A stretch of 64,000 bases of DNA from Prochilodus magdalenae (Eukaryota > Chordata > Actinopteri > Characiformes > Prochilodontidae). Position numbers and translations under genes: made by a program. The stretch is taken from assembly GCA_024036415.1 (NCBI GenBank), contig JAMWET010000950.1:36001-100000 (forward strand), in the 5' to 3' direction. The notes beneath the pieces were generated by a model that saw nothing but the letters and a program-made list of their open reading frames with translations, did not search any database and was not told where the DNA came from. Below, one piece after another: positions 49,146 through 60,617 of the stretch (its first letter is position 1; every line of letters starts with the position of its first letter).

Positions 49146-49559
49146 CTGTTGTTCCCGATACGCTTTTTAAAGTAACACGACTGAAATACTGATGTGTATG
49201 TGGGGCCTGTCAGACTCTTCATCTACAACACGTCCAGGATTTGCATGATGTGTACGTGGCGCCCTACTTCGCTCTTTTGACCAAGTACCACTGTGGATAC
49301 ATTAGAAAGGAAGTGACGTGTTGTGCTTGAAAACTTCTGAACTTCTACACGCGAGAAAAGCCACGCGGATAAAACTTCACCTCTTACGGGTATTTATTTA
49401 GCACAGTGAAGGCAGATAATCGATCTTAACGTCCTGTAGAGACTGTTTAAACATTGTAAACATGATGGCGCTAAAGATGGAGAGCTGGTGTTGTGTAAGG
49501 ACACCCTTTTGCCAACTTCACCGCAACTGCCAAAAATGAGCCAGGCAGTCGTGAAGTTG
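49146..49559. other. intergenic upstream region of tmem263
   Basis: Moderately CpG-containing flank with a GATGGCGCTAAAGATGG stretch near 49463 that resembles a YY1-type site. No exon was recognised. Confidence 0.3.
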
Positions 49560-49800
49560 CTAGATCTTGCTAAAGGTCACGTACACTGTGCCTACAAAAG
49601 TATTGAGACACTCAGCAGATGTTTATCCAGCGCAGACACGGAGGAACACACACAGCTTCAATAATCCATAAAGAATGCATTTCTAATGGGATGGTCTGAA
49701 GCTGCCCAGTGCCAAGCTTGGGCTAGATGGGCATAAAGCCTCCCAGTACTGGGCTGTGGAAGAGAGGAGTTGCACGTTAGGGACTGTACAGTATGATGAA
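49560..49800 (-). repeat. dispersed repeat family C, copy 3
   Basis: The reverse complement contains CCACAGCCCAGTACTGGGAG, TTTATGCCCATCTAGCCCAA and GCTTGGCACTGGGCAGCTTC. These correspond to the blocks of the copies at 1655-1925 and 38858-39075. No coding capacity. Confidence 0.6.
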
Positions 49801-49814
49801 TAGACGTTCCCCAT

Positions 49815-49960
49815 TAAAAGGAGAATGATGTCTAGAACCAGGTTTAATCTTATCCGGGAAACTTGGTGAGGCATGTCTACTGCTCTCCAGTAGCACAGGT
49901 GATAAATGCATTGGTACTGATAACAGTGAATGACTGAACTGTAAAACAAAACAAGTAACA
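49815..49960. repeat. dispersed repeat family D, copy 1
   Basis: The blocks AATGATGTCTAGAACCAGGTTTAATC and TACTGCTCTCCAG...GTGATAAATGC.TTGGTACTGATAA recur in part at 50996-51060 and 52105-52165. Noncoding, and the family is not named. Confidence 0.6.
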
Positions 49961-50021
49961 AAAAGTGAGCATTTCCTCATAACACGCTTACTGTATAAAG
50001 CACTTTGATAATTTACTACAT

Positions 50022-50235
50022 TAATCAATCAATATTTATTTGTATAGCTTTACAGAAAAGCAGTTTGTATAAAAGAAAAGAAAAACACTGAGTTAATGTA
50101 CAGATGCAGGAAAGGGAAACCGGGTCCATGCCCCCATGAGCAAGCCAGAGGCAACTGTGGCGAGGAAAACTCCCTTGGGTAAGGAAGAAACCTCGAGAGG
50201 AACCAGGCTCAAGGGCAGAACCCAACCTCCTCTGT
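50022..50235. repeat. common fish interspersed repeat ('GAGGAACCAGGCTC' type)
   Basis: ATCAATATTTATTTGTATAG at the left, then AGCAAGCCAGAGGCAACTGT, GGCGAGGAAAACTCCCTTGG and AACCTCGAGAGGAACCAGGC are a very common phrase set in teleost genomes. I cannot say with confidence whether it derives from a SINE or a DNA element. Confidence 0.6.
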
Positions 50236-50710
50236 TTGATGAAGAGAGAAGGACAGAACTAACAGGAGAAGCAGCTGAGAACATCTATTAGATACAGTCT
50301 GATTAATCCAGGAGGTAGTAACTGCAAAGATGGAGCCGACCCATAGGTTCTTTGTTTAATTGAGCGTTAGAGTTCATGATCAGAACCAGACACTGGTCAT
50401 TGTAAATGTTGTAGTCATGTCGGGTGATGAACTGGAGAAACCAAGGCATAAGACCCACAGTGGAGAGGATGCTCAGGTGACTCTACATGGAAAGTGCTAC
50501 AGTATTTGCTGCATTATTATTTAGACTTTGTAAGAACACCTAATACAGCATATTTAAAGTAATCTGGTCTGTAAGACCTGTACACTACAAAATTCAAATA
50601 TTGATATAACATTTTTGGAAAAGGTATTGAAAACAATATTAAAGTTAGTATTAAAGTTTATTTTATAAGGGAGAGGAATTATATCTGCCTTTTTTTCTAT
50701 TTTTAGGGGG

Positions 50711-50755
50711 GTTGTTTTGTTTTGTTTTGTTTTGTTTTGTTTTGTTTTGTTTTGT
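50711..50755. repeat. (TTTTG)n microsatellite
   Basis: Nine tandem TTTTG units, giving artefactual phenylalanine/valine/cysteine or lysine/asparagine-type translations. Confidence 0.97.
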
Positions 50756-50995
50756 TGTTTGTTTTTTGACACAGTGGAATGCACTCCCTATCATGCATTT
50801 TACGGTTTTGGCCTTAGGAAATAAACACTACATGATCGCTACAGCATCATCATTATCATCTACACTGCTTAGCCTTCATGGCTCAGGCAGGAGTACTGTA
50901 ACCTATCCTAGCGCTCACTGGTCAGAAGGCAGGAAACACCCTGAGCAGGTCACCAGTCCATTACAGACAAAAGATTCTGCTTAATAAAAAGACAC

Positions 50996-51060
50996 TCCGA
51001 CTGAAAGGACAATGAAGTCTAGGACCAGGTTTAATCCTCATCCAAGAATCTAGACAATAG
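50996..51060. repeat. dispersed repeat family D, fragment 2
   Basis: GGACAATGAAGTCTAGGACC and AGGTTTAATCCTCATCCAAG correspond to the left block of the copy at 49815-49960. Confidence 0.55.
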
Positions 51061-51494
51061 TTTAACAATTACTGTTAACAGAGTTTGATAATGTTTGTGT
51101 GAAAAGGGGGTTAAGTGGACACGTGTTAAAACAGTTTTAGACACAAATAAACACCATGTGGAAGCTACAGAGAGTGTGATTACACCTTCCTGTGCCCTCA
51201 TAGAAATTATTTGATGTTGCAGCTCACGTTAATTTGGAACAGTGTGCAGGCATAGTACAGCTAATGTTAATTCTCATGTCATCTGCCTAAAAGTCCAAAT
51301 TAAATGCACAGTCCAGCGAAAGCTACACCTGCAAATACACTCATTCAGCATGTTATTTGGTGCACCTACCATGTATCTATTTACATTATCCATTTGATCA
51401 GATCCACTTACAATATAGCTGTAGTTCTACAATCACAGACTGTAGTGCATCTGTTTCTTCTCATACTTTGTAATCTCATCTTTACCCCTTTGAT

Positions 51495-51880
51495 CAACCG
51501 TCAGGACCACCACAGAACAGGTATTATGTGGGAGGTGGATCATTCTCATCACTGCAGTGACACTGACGTGGTGGTGGTGTGTTAGTGTGTGTTGTGCTGG
51601 TGTAAGTGGATCAGACACAGCAGTGTTACTAGTGTTTTCAGTCCATCAGCAAAACATTGAGCGGCACTGATGTGTCTGATCCATTTTTCCTAGCACACAC
51701 ATACAAACATGTCAGTGTTACTGTGGTGCTGAGAATGATCCACCTACCAAATAATTCACACTCTTTGGTGGTCCTGTGGCGTTTCTGACCTTTGAAGAGT
51801 AGGGTGAAAGACTAATTTACGCAGAGAAACAGATGGAGTACAGTCAATAATTGTGGAACTACTAAGTGCAGTTCTGTTGC
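51495..51880 (+). repeat. palindromic MITE family A, copy 3
   Basis: The left half has GGTGGATCATTCTCATCACT, TGCAGTGACACTGACGTGGT, GTGGTGTGTTAGTGTGTGTT and GTGGATCAGACACAGCAGTG. The right half mirrors it (GTGTCTGATCC, CATGTCAGTGTTACTGTGGT, GCTGAGAATGATCCACCTAC) and ends TTGTGGAACTACTAAGTGCA. This near-palindromic layout is that of a MITE widespread in otophysan fishes. No coding capacity. Confidence 0.78.
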
Positions 51881-52549
51881 CACCTGTGACTTTCTCCTTT
51901 TTTGGCAGTTATCAAAGCAGCCTATAAGCATATATCTCAGTCTTGTGTCTTGATTAGGAAACAAGGCAGGGTTGTCAAGCTGACCTTCTGAACAAAAGGC
52001 AGTAACTTCAGCCTAATACACACATACAGGTCTCAATTAGTGCAAACATTACTGATTACCTTTTTTCACAAAGCATAAAATGCATGACTGGCAGATAGGT
52101 ATTCAGGTCTTGTACTGCTCTCCAGTGCCCTGAGTGATAAAGGCCTTGGTACTGATAATGGAACTGTAAAACAAAAAAGAGGGTTTCAAATCACCAATAG
52201 AAAGATGTATTTCTACATCAAACGCTGTTATGTAAAGCAGTTTACTACATGAAAAGTGCTATATAAAGCGTTATTGATCATATATGGTGCTCTTACCAGT
52301 ACTTTTTGATTTGATATGAAGAATACCCTGTATAATACATTAAAAGAATTTTGTTGTGTGAAGCTCAAATATGTCAGCCATAAAATTAAAATACTGATTA
52401 GACTTCTTGGAGGTCATAACATGTAACAACATTAAGAAAAGCAAGTAAAAACGGGCATGCTAATTTTACAGGGGAGAGGGATTACCGAGTTCTTTAACAA
52501 AGTGAACCTTAATCTAAAATCATGTCATTTTTGGTTATAGCCTAGGCCA
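51881..52549. other. intergenic, with a fragment of repeat family D
   Basis: Noncoding. At 52105-52165, TACTGCTCTCCAGTGCCCTG followed by GGCCTTGGTACTGATAATGG matches the right block of the family D copy at 49815-49960. Nothing else was recognised. Confidence 0.45.
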
Positions 52550-53080
52550 GGGCTTCTCAAACTGTGGGCCCGCAGATCACCAGTGGACCTTGAAGCACCC
52601 TCTTGTGGTCTGTGGGCCTGTAGTTGTGGAAGGCAGTAGTTTGCATTGGACTGGTAACACCATATATAACCATAATAGAGTTGTATTAAAGATATACATA
52701 TAAATAACATATATTAATGTGCACATGTACAAATAAAACATCACAGTAGCATTCTAGCAACATAGTTTCTAGCATCAAAACCTTCAAAACATCACAAGAT
52801 TCATGTGATGTGATGTGATGTGATGTGATGTGATGTGATGTGATGTGATGTGATGTGATGTGATGTGATGTGATGTGATGTGATGTGATGTGATGTGATG
52901 TGATGTGATGTGATGTGATGTGATGTGATGTGGTCTTCAGTCCCGGTTCTCTGGCTTTCAGTCTCAACACAGAAAAACAGGAACTGTATTTGTAAAAGTT
53001 GATTTTTGTGTTCTGGTGGGCTGCTATTCTTTGTAGTTATTATCAGGTGGGCCTTTGTGCAGAATCAGTTAAGAAGCCAT
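52550..53080. mobile_element. hAT-like non-autonomous element with an internal microsatellite
   Basis: The left end CAGGGCTTCTCAAACTGTGGG and the right part AGTTAAGAAGCC (the reverse complement of GGCTTCTTAACT) form imperfect inverted ends of the hAT type. GTGGGCCTG/GGTGGGCC wording occurs near both ends. The pentanucleotide array at 52804-52932 sits inside. No transposase is present. The element assignment is tentative because the right boundary is weak. Confidence 0.45.
52804..52932. repeat. (TGATG)n pentanucleotide array
   Basis: About 25 near-perfect TGATG units. The - strand translation is a repetitive serine/histidine/isoleucine/threonine sequence and is not a gene. Confidence 0.98.
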
Positions 53081-53389
53081 AAGAAATAAACACCACATAA
53101 ACTGATGCTTAAACGTGTTGTGAATCCAAAATCCCTAAATGCAGTTTCTGGATTCAGGTTAAATAAGTTTGACCCTTAGATACTGCCACGTAGTTTATAC
53201 AGTACGCGCTGCAGCACAAAGTAAAGCGCTAAGAGCATCACGTGATGGTTGACCCCAAAAAACCACTTCCTGTCGGATGTGTGTGTGTTTTTTTTTTTTA
53301 TTTAGATTTATTGATTGACCCTTTTAATAAGGCACTTTTAAGGGACAGGTTTCTTCACTGCGTTTGGAAACCATCCCACTGGGCCTTTG

Positions 53390-53730
53390 TAGGGACCCCG
53401 CGGAGGGAGGCGCGCGCGGCACAGCGTTTGGAGGCTCTCTGGTTTCCCGCGCTTATTGGCCGAGTGACGTATTTCCTGTCTCTCTCCTCGGTGTTTTGAG
53501 CGGAGGGTCAGCAGAGAGAGTATCGCTGTTGTTAAAGCTCTCCCAGCCGTCAGCCCTGAGCGTGTCCTGCCCTGCAAATTGCTGTCACCGGAGTTTCAGT
53601 TACTGTGCCGTGTTTTAGCTGGAGAGGATACAGAGTGTCTGCTGCCGCCTGTTTGTCTGTGTGTCTGTCTGTCTGAGGGCTGTCGGTCCCTCCCTCTTCA
53701 CTGACGGTTCACCATCTGGAGGCAGGTTTG
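53390..53730 (+). promoter_or_regulatory. CpG-rich probable promoter and first exon of the sirtuin gene
   Basis: The most CpG-dense stretch of the window (GGAGGCGCGCGCGGCACAGC). It carries an inverted CCAAT box (TTATTGGCCG), a CRE-like TGACGTA and an ETS-like TTTCCTG close together at about 53450-53480. A moderate donor (GGAGGCAG|GTTTGA) occurs at 53725/53726. The next + strand gene is the sirtuin, whose first coding exon begins at an acceptor without its own promoter features, so linkage is likely but unproven. The implied first intron is about 6.9 kb. Confidence 0.45.
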
Positions 53731-56700
53731 ACAACAAAATGAGTTTATATTTTAACTTAATTCGCCACATTAACTAAGAAGCCTCGAGCGAAATGAATGA
53801 CAGAAGAAGCCTCTAAAAATAGTTCAGGCCTAATCTGAATGGCTGTTCACGCTGGGGGCTGTTAAATTGAACTGAAACAGACCCATTTGAACTTTGAAGC
53901 TTGGTATTATACAGCTGATTTAGACTGAGAGGGAGTTTCTAATCATTAGGTGCTCAAAAATGAGCCTTTAAACATCTCACTGGCAGTCACAAATAAAGGT
54001 GGTGCTGGGCGGTGTCGACGACATGCAGTATCACAATACTTTCCACATACCGCTGTATTATTTGATACTATTAAAATATAGTACTTTTTACATAATGATA
54101 TAAATACTAATAAGATGAAAGGCCATATTCTTCCCTTTTTTAACAAAATAATTTACAACTATTAATAATCAACTTATTGAATTATTAAACTATTAATAAT
54201 TAACAACTTATATTTTTTTAGACACCAGCCAAATTTCCAGACATTAACCTTAATGTTTATCAATTTTGAATTGTTATTCCAAAGCAGTGATCTAGCATAA
54301 TGTGTATAATGTAGTATTCACGAATACCTAATACAAAAAATATCCAGAAACTGAAAAGCATTATTAAAATATATCAATACATATATGACACAGCTTGTGC
54401 AGCCCTGGCCAAATTTCATGTTTTGTTGATTTTTAAAGTGAACAGAAGTAAATGCAACTTCTGCTGCAAACCAGTGTGAAATAATTCTCATTGTTCATAA
54501 TTTTATTTTTGGGTCCACTACAAGAGAGTTACATGCTTTAAAACAATGGAGTTTTTTTTCATGCTGTATTTCTGTATTCACCCACTGCTTTGTTAGAGGG
54601 CCTGTGTCTTTAAGCTCTGCTTTCTAGTGAGCCCAGTGTTCTCTGATCAGTCACCTTGTCCACTTTGTTCTGATTGATCAACCCCCAGAGATGCATCCTT
54701 GTAACAGAGAAAATGGCTAGAATTCCAAAAAGACTTGCAGGCAGCTGAGAAAGTGGGAGTTTCTCCCTTTGGTGTTTACTTTGGGCTCTGTCACTTTGCA
54801 GACCTTTGATATACATAAAAACTAGAGGAATAGAGAATAGGGATACATCAGGAACAGGGGAAACTAGAAAATCATAATAAGTACCCTTCGAGAACTGGCA
54901 GTCAAGGGGAACTGTGGAAGTCCATGAAGACCATGCCTCTGCACAAAGATTTAGCTGACACAGGATTGGTTGTTTTATTTTACAGCATTGCTTGGAAGTA
55001 TCAAGTCAGTGTGTGAGTTATGCAAAGTAACATTTGAATAAGCCAATTTCGCAATTTGGAAAAAGTGACTTGACCTGATGAATCAAAAATGAATCTCCTA
55101 ATTATCAAATGTCCTGCCCGCTGTTGGCATGGGGGTGAACAGTTATAGTTTGAAGTTGTGTTGCAGCCAGTGGCACAGAAAACACTGCATGAGTAGATGC
55201 AAAAATGGATTCCACTAAATATCTATATTTGATGAATATATGACAGTCAAGCAACTGAAGCTGAAAAGAGGCTGGCTTCTAAACCAGCACAGTTATCTAA
55301 AACATACCACCATGAACTACTTAGTCAGGTAGATGTTAAACAGGTTTTGCATGCAAGATGACCCAATAAGGTTACAGAACTAAAAGGTTTCTGCAGTGCA
55401 GAGTGGGTGAAAGTTCCTAAAACAAGAACACAAAGACCCCCAGTTGGCTTAAAAACAGTATTGTAAACAGCATATTTCAAACGTGCTCATTTTAAGCTCA
55501 AATCTAAAACTCTTTGTATTTGCAGAAAATGGGGGAAAATGAAATGCCTATTTTCAGTAATTAGGAAAATATATAATTTGGTTAGGGGTAACACCTTGCA
55601 TGTCTATGTCACTACTACATTTTAAATCATCAGCTAAATCAGTAAGTAATGCTTTGTTGTGGCAAGTTTATACTGTCAAGGTTTTTGACACACTTGTTTT
55701 TTCCTAGTAATGCACAGGTGTCCCTGTGAACATACAATCTTCTGACTTTCTTCCCAGACCTGTCTGTGTAGACTGAACACCAGAACTATGTTTGTATGTT
55801 TTAAGATACTCACTCATGCAGCCTACCTGAACAGGCAACAAACATGACTAGACTTTCCTTCTGTTTTTCATGACGGTGCTTTTAAAATACCCCATAGTTG
55901 ATCGAAGTGTGTATATGGTCTCTTGCTGCATGACAAGTGCTATTTAAATTACTAAAATATTGACCTTTCCTTTGAGTTCTCAGTATTCTGCTGTAACGAG
56001 TGTATAATATGGATTTAAACATTGAAGTAAAAGAGATTTCACGAACAGAGAGTCACAAATTTGGCTTATCGAGTTACTGTTGAGTCCTTCAAAGGCTAGC
56101 TTGTGATGTTTTCAAACTGCTGCCACTGACTTCTGCCAGTAGGTGGCAGTCTTTACCTTTAACATTTCAAGGCTGGGGTGTTCCACAAAGCGGGCTAATT
56201 CGGCTGGGGTTATTTCAATAAGCCTGTCTATCATAAACAGTCATCGATTATGGTCCCATGAAATAAATGAATGCTTAGTTCCCGTGATAAGTGCTGTGCC
56301 AGGCTAAAATTAAGGTTCAGCAAAGTTTGATCCGTTCTCCTGTACAAACCAGTTGATTTAGCTCATAAGTGAAGCCTATCCCAGTTCTTAGTGGGCTTAA
56401 GGCAGGAAATACCCTGGGCACTTTGCCAGTCCATCACAGGGGTTTAATTTAAATGAAGTAAATGTATTAAAATCCTTAATCGACAGATACGTTATACGGT
56501 GTTGGTATGAAAATAAACAAATATGGAAAAGGTATAGAAGATCCTCAACAACACAACTGATTTAAGTCAGAGGTTTAGGATGTACAGTAAATATATTAAA
56601 GGCCCCTTCCAAAAAGTGTGTGTAAGTGTGTGACCTACTATGAAGACTCAGCCGTGTCAGACAGTAAGCAGACTCAGAGCCTGGAGTGAACTGCACATCC

Positions 56701-59700
56701 TAAGGTGTCAGCCTAATTAGTTTATGCTTGCGATACTCACATTATGTTGAGCATTGGCAAAATCTCAAAAGTCAGATTTAAGGAATTGTCCCAGTTCATT
56801 TGCATGTTTTCAAACTTTGAAATGACAACAAAGCACTTAATGACATGTACAGTGTGTGTAGTGTAATTCAGCATCAGTGTGCTACATCTTTGATCCGGTT
56901 TGTTGGAGTTGTTGGTCAGGTGCTCACTCTTAATGTAGACACACATGCGCAGCACATCCCCTGAACAAACAATACATTAAGCCCAAATTAGTGGCATTGT
57001 ACCACGTGAGAATCTAACAAAGAGCCAACACTAAGTGACATGTCATTAGCCCGAGGCAGGATAAAGAGGAGAAGAGACCTTTTGGAGCTGAAGTGGTCAC
57101 CATGGTGACTGTAGCTCCAAGGCCAGAACTTGCATAGGGGGCAGCAGACGTCAAACACACGCTGCTTACATGACTGGACCTTTGAGGCAAAAGCCTTTTG
57201 AGCAAAAGCCGGTCCTCCTCCTTACTGACCTCTTACTTTAGTTTGGGATGAGCTGATTCCGGATTAGTGGTGTGAATGCTGGTCAGGAACGATGCTACAA
57301 AGAGAGTTTAAGCTATGCACATGTAAGCACTGAGGTTATGTAGAACATTGTGGGAATATGCTAATTAGATTACAGTACTAGATAACCAGTAGTGGTGAAA
57401 TAGGGGTTACTCCAAAAATGCAGTGTAAAATAAAAAAAATAAATAAATAAATAAAGAAGAAGGAAACGAAGGTCTGATAGCCAAACCCATTGAAACGCAA
57501 AAATCTTATTTTAGACAAGTTATAAAATGGTAAGCATCGTGTTGTCTGCTATCACTTTATTTTGACAAAGATAACATGCAGGACAAACACAATGATGATA
57601 CTTTTACTGAAGGGATGCTGTTCATTCCTGCCGGGCATATGTGGGAAAACGTAAATCAACTCTTAACTGCCAAATCAACCAGTTAACCAAATTAAGTGAC
57701 TGCTACAGACTGTTACGGTTACATGTGTGTTATGGGTTTTCAGTCTGTTATTAAAGATAAACATTTAACCAAATGAAATGATCATTTAAAGCTGCAGTTT
57801 ACTCATGTTGTCTTATTCTTTCTTTTAAAAATGAATAGAATTAATTTATCTGAAACAAGTAAGCAGAAATATTAGAAGGGTCCCAGGATAATTCCTCTGC
57901 TCATCAGCAAACATTATGACTGACTGCAGTGGCTAGGTCGGGCCTGCTTTTGGAGATGCTCACACCCGGCCTCTTTGCTGTGTTACTGTGAGTGAGACTG
58001 GCAGCTAATTCCTTCCATGTCTGCCTGTTGCTAGCCTCCTCACCATGGTTTCAGTCACACTACTGGCCTTGTTGGTTTTCACCTTTCCCTTTGGAGAGAA
58101 TCCTCTGTGTGGCTGTGCTTAGTAAAGTCTCTCTTAAGCCGCAGACAGCTCTGTCTTCGAACCCTTTCCACTGCTGATGGCACCATTAAATTGCCAAGCA
58201 GGAATAAATCAGCCAATATGATCCGTTCATGCTTAATGGGGCTCCAATCCAGGGGCTATTTTATGTTGTGGTCCTTTTGGGATGATTTGCATGGTTTTAT
58301 GTTACCAAAACAATCATCATTTGTTTTTACATGACTTATTTGCTAGCTGTCTCTTGGATGAAAGTGTGACATTGTGACATTTGTCAGTAAATATGAATGT
58401 GTAGTTGGTGTTGTCACAAACACACATGAAACACATGAAAACAGTGAATACAAAAATGTGTGTTTTTTGCAGCTTTTTGTCCAGAAATGGGCTGTATAGA
58501 TTGGGGAGTGAATACGTTTAGAAGTGTTTAATAATGTTAAAGCTCTTATTTTAATATGAAAGGAAATTTAATTTCCCACCGTCTTGTTCCAGTGAAGTAA
58601 TTTAATCTACAAAAAACATCTAATAATTTTGGAATGATAAAATAGATTTTAATATAGTCAATATTTTTCTAGTCTCTTTCAGATCAGCCCTTTGTTTTTT
58701 ATTACCCTCTAGCATTTTTAGAGTTTTAGCATTTGGAGATGTGTTTGGTCATCTCAGGGTTTTCACTGTTGTCAGTTTTGCTATTGAACCTCACATCAGT
58801 TTTGCATGTGTAAAATAAATGAAGGTAAAGAAAGAACTGACAGTTCGGCTTCTCGTTCCTTATCATCCCTTATTCATTATCTTTGCAGTATTGCCTTAAA
58901 CTACATGTTCTGTGAGGCAGGTCAGGTCAGTATTAATGAAGTGTATACTGACTCTCACCTGACACTTAAACTTTCAGTGTTTCTAGTGTATTCTGATCTC
59001 CCAGTGTTGAGGGAGTTGTAGTAGAGAGTGCTCTGTGCCATCTGCGTGAAGTCTTATTAAGCTCTGCTGTGATATATTGGCCCTACTCGGCAGTGTCTCT
59101 ATGGGTGGACTGGAGACAAAGGCAGTGAACTGCCACCTCCTGTAGTTTTTAATAGCTCCCCAGAAACGCCCATTAAAGTAATGGAGAAGGAGAAGTTTAA
59201 TCTCCCTAGGCATAAGCCTGGATGTATTTTAAAAAGACTGAAGAGTTAAAAAAAATAACAATAAATAAGAAAAAAAAAATATGAGCAAGAATAATAAACA
59301 AGAGTAATCCTAATATTCTACTGATCTTTAGTTCAGTCTGCAAGTACCTAGTTTTTGAAAAGATCAGGAACTTTTTCAAAGACTTTGTCCTCAAGGTTTG
59401 CACATTTTGATGGGGTCTTGTTCTGCTGCTCTCCCTCAGCCCCTAGTAGATGGTTTTATCACCTCAGTGGAACAGGGCTCATTGTCCGTCTGAATGTGAT
59501 TATGGTGCCTCTCCAGCCTGTGATAAGGTCCCTCAGAGAAAAGGCTGCCTTATCACGTTTGTATGCCATGACGCAGGCTTTGTTTTATAGGCTGTATCTC
59601 TTTGTCTCCTCTCCTCTATCGTCGCTCTTCTGTTTCTGCCCACGCCTAATTTTCTTTCCCTTTTAAGCCCTCCTCCTTCATTGGTCAGTAGCTGTCGTTC

Positions 59701-60615
59701 TTCCATAGTGACATATCAGAGGCTCTAGAAAACAGTCTGGAAGACTTTTGGCAGTGCTCCCCCACCCCTTGTCTTCTGTGTATTCGCTTTATTGAAATTT
59801 ACCTCTGAATCATCTATCTCTGTTCACTCTCCCTCCTTTGGGGGTGAGGGGGGGCGGGTGTTGGGGGGCCTTCTTCAGGGGCTTCCTCCTTTTCTGTTCC
59901 AGCTGGGTTTGTTGACACACAGTCAATCCTGGACCCCCTGCACCCCCATCTCTCTTTTAAATGCCCCCTCCCTCTACTTCTTTTCCCCTTCTCTGGGCAG
60001 TAAAGCTGCCACAGCTGTGGGTTGTATTAGCATAGCTGCCGAACAGAGGGGGAGCTCTAAATATATTACAACCGTTAGCTTTTGTTTGAGAGGTGACAGT
60101 TTTAAAACATTCAAGCTTTTCACCAACCAAAGGGGACAGAGACAAAAGAGCTGCTCTGTGATTTCATTTTAACTGCCATTTAAAAATGGCCATGAACGTT
60201 CGTGGTACAGAGCCAAATCGAAGAACCTGTTGTTCAAAGTTAAGAGGTTGGGGTGGTGGGGGGTTTTGGTGGTGGGACTTTTATTAAATTAGAAAAGAGT
60301 GTTATCAAAATGTTTTAATCTAGTCGTGCTAGAGGGGTACAGCAATGAGGTCCAAAGTCTAAATAGTCCACCCAGGTGGGGAAATGAACACTGTCATTCA
60401 GTGGTGGGATTCCACTTTTAAGTTGGCTTGCATACCCAAGTTGGCCGATTATGGCACATACATTTGATTTACTTCTTCCAGATAACATTGTAATACTTGT
60501 CATATTAGTAACAGCAATGCTAAATAAATGTAATCATGTGACAAACTCAGCTTTATTTTTATTGCCTGGCTCTGATTTGTAGTGTTGCTGATTATGAGCA
60601 ATATTGCTGTTGCAG
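53731..60615 (+). other. probable first intron of the sirtuin gene, no other gene seen
   Basis: AT-rich noncoding sequence. Less AT-rich, repeat-free blocks at 57010-57240, 57940-58170 and 59395-59660 could be conserved regulatory DNA. The last of these contains CCTTATCAC/GTGATAAGG GATA-type sites (GATAAGGTCCCTCAGAGAAA and CTGCCTTATCACGTTTGTAT). C-rich and G-rich tracts lie at 59840-60000 and 60245-60280. No coding exon was recognised. Confidence 0.4.
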
Positions 60616-60617
60616 AC

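Noticed and set aside
52686..52970. A 94-codon open frame with SHHITSHHIT repeats
   Set aside because: It is a translation of the (TGATG)n array and its flanks, a low-complexity artefact.
60582..60617. Upstream in-frame ATGs before the sirtuin start
   Set aside because: They lie before a convincing splice acceptor (TTGCTGTTGCAG at 60604-60615) and so would be intronic. The ATG at 60618 is preferred.
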